From Bigelowiella natans CCMP2755 (taxonomy: Eukaryota > Cercozoa > Chlorarachniophyceae), in contig ADNK01002142.1 of the NCBI GenBank assembly GCA_000320545.1, forward strand, positions 7,501-54,065: a DNA stretch of 46,565 nucleotides, in the 5' to 3' direction. The notes under the pieces are model-generated. The model was given only the letters and a program-made list of their open reading frames with translations. It did not search any database and had not been told where the DNA came from. Each line of letters begins with the position of its first letter. The stretch's first letter is position 1. The position numbers and the translations under genes were made by a program. Shown piece after piece: positions 45,461 to 46,565 of this stretch.

Positions 45461-45518
<58 letters not shown>

Positions 45519-46178
45519 CGTTGTGTGGTTTGGTGGATGATGTAGTGAAACATCGCTTGTTAGCCTCACTTGATTAAAAAATTCATTGGTCAAAGATGTA
45601 GCACCGATGGCGCAGGGACGGAAAAAGAGTTGGAAGCCATTCAAAGAGGAGGAGGAGGAGGAGGCAGCAGTCGACAAGAGGGTCAGTCTAAAGCAGCTGC
45701 TCTTGACAGGGTTATCCTCTATGGAGTTCCAAAGCAGGAAATGTACCACAAGCAAATGGGCATGTGAGTAGTACTCAATCTCCTCCTTCTTTTACCTTGC
45801 TTGCACACTTGCTGCTTTAAAACTGACATTATTCGCAACTACTATCGTTGATGTTATGTATTTCTCCATTCACATAACAGCTATGAAGAGTTGGAAGGAC
45901 AACGGATAGACGATCGTCCTTGCTTCAAGCATTGCAACAATTCATCTTCCTCTGATTTCCTTTACTTTTCCAAGGTAGAGTATTAAAGATTTAGCGTTGT
46001 GTATAAATGCATGAATAATACATATATACAAAATACATTTGAGCAATAGAATAAATGGGTGAATTGGGTTGACAGCATAGAAATATTCTATCTATCTATC
46101 TATCTGAATAAATGGCTGGATTGTCGACAGCATAGAACATATTAAACCTAAGCAGCAGCCTACGCTCATTTCTCTCTC

Positions 46179-46239
<61 letters not shown>

Positions 46240-46565
46240 GTCTGCCTCTATTTAACCAACTGGGAAAAAAATATAGCTAAATTCCTGCAGTGAAACCACA
46301 CTGAGACATCTCTTCTTCTTTATATTTAAATACATCTTCTTCCTCGTATTAAATGTGTGCGACTGGGGTATAGAGATAGAAAAAGAGTATATGTTATACG
46401 TGTACATCTCTATGAATATAAAGGATATGTGTGTGTGTCCTCCCCTCGCGAGATGGGCGAGATATCAATACATCAGTGTGAATTTGTTATCAACTCACTT
46501 CGTATTTCAAGAGAACACAAAAGCGCTATTGAGCGTGGCTACAATAAAAACTACCATCTCCCCCT
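44821..46565 (+). CDS. secretory-type protein, unknown function, 3' end outside window
   Basis: Exons 44821-44958, 45044-45249, 45602-45763 and 45881-45974, all GT-AG and in phase; the continuation lies beyond 46000 or outside the window. The N-terminus has a signal-peptide-like stretch (MRATFFVVVTLSLCAS) after a short basic leader; the ATG at 44821 is the first after an in-frame stop, and 44857 and 44869 are alternatives. Then come low-complexity Thr, His/Arg and Gly runs, then VILYGVPKQEMYHKQMG and IYEELEGQRIDDRPCFKH, followed by FLYFSK. The last part resembles short repeats with a G-x-Y-x-x-x-x-G-x-x-x-x-x-R-P pattern followed by an aromatic strand, seen in algal extracellular or membrane proteins, but I cannot name a family. 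Confidence 0.65.
45462..45514. repeat. (AT)n microsatellite
   Basis: About 25 TA units in the intron between exons 2 and 3 of the secretory-type gene, just after a two-copy 40-bp duplication (about 45385-45464) containing ACATGTGGCTATAATTC. Confidence 0.85.
46171..46235. repeat. (CT)n microsatellite
   Basis: Long imperfect then perfect CT array in the last visible intron; a TCTA tetranucleotide array lies nearby at about 46089-46106. Confidence 0.85.

Overview
This is nuclear DNA of a microbial eukaryote. The genes carry many short GT-AG introns, most products are eukaryote-type (a mitoferrin-like carrier, a mitochondrially targeted PNPase, a GDA1/CD39 apyrase, a WD40 protein), and a Ty1/copia retrotransposon is present. 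A marine alga or stramenopile-like protist is plausible, but nothing in the window fixes the lineage. No rRNA, tRNA, CRISPR array or prokaryotic operon was seen.

Layout. 0.65-2.36 kb: a 9-exon mitoferrin-like carrier (+). 2.86-8.44 kb: a very young Copia element (-) with two identical 358-bp LTRs and a 5-bp target duplication; it has pol but no gag or protease ahead of it, and its LTR U3 holds an exceptionally long heat-shock-element array. 9.0-10.3 kb: a SAM-dependent methyltransferase (-). 11.2-11.7 kb: a small lysine-rich protein (+). 13.25-14.84 kb: a 4-exon protein with a C-terminal J domain (-). 15.5-16.7 kb: an intronless membrane-anchored prolyl-4-hydroxylase-type oxygenase (+). 17.6-27.7 kb: a PNPase gene of more than 20 exons (-). 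28.4-32.6 kb: a CD39-type apyrase (+). 33.8-35.5 kb: an intronless WD40 protein (-). 36.1-39.5 kb: a WW/NHL-repeat membrane protein (+). 39.7-43.7 kb: 14 small exons of an unrecognised protein (+), either a separate gene or the continuation of the NHL gene. 44.8 kb to the end: a secretory-type gene cut by the window edge (+).

Two kinds of DNA alternate. From about 17.5 kb to 43.1 kb, introns and some exons are crowded with trinucleotide microsatellites and with two-copy 50-95 bp tandem duplications, several of which copy a splice site. The intergenic spacers (2.4-2.85, 8.4-9.0, 11.7-13.2, 16.7-17.5, 32.6-33.8 and 43.7-44.8 kb) are almost free of microsatellites and rich in CATGC, CTAG and TGCATG words. 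The genes do not form a pathway. Two products act on mitochondria (iron import, RNA turnover) and several others carry membrane anchors or signal sequences. Gene models below were spliced by hand by matching reading frame, phase and protein motifs across introns.
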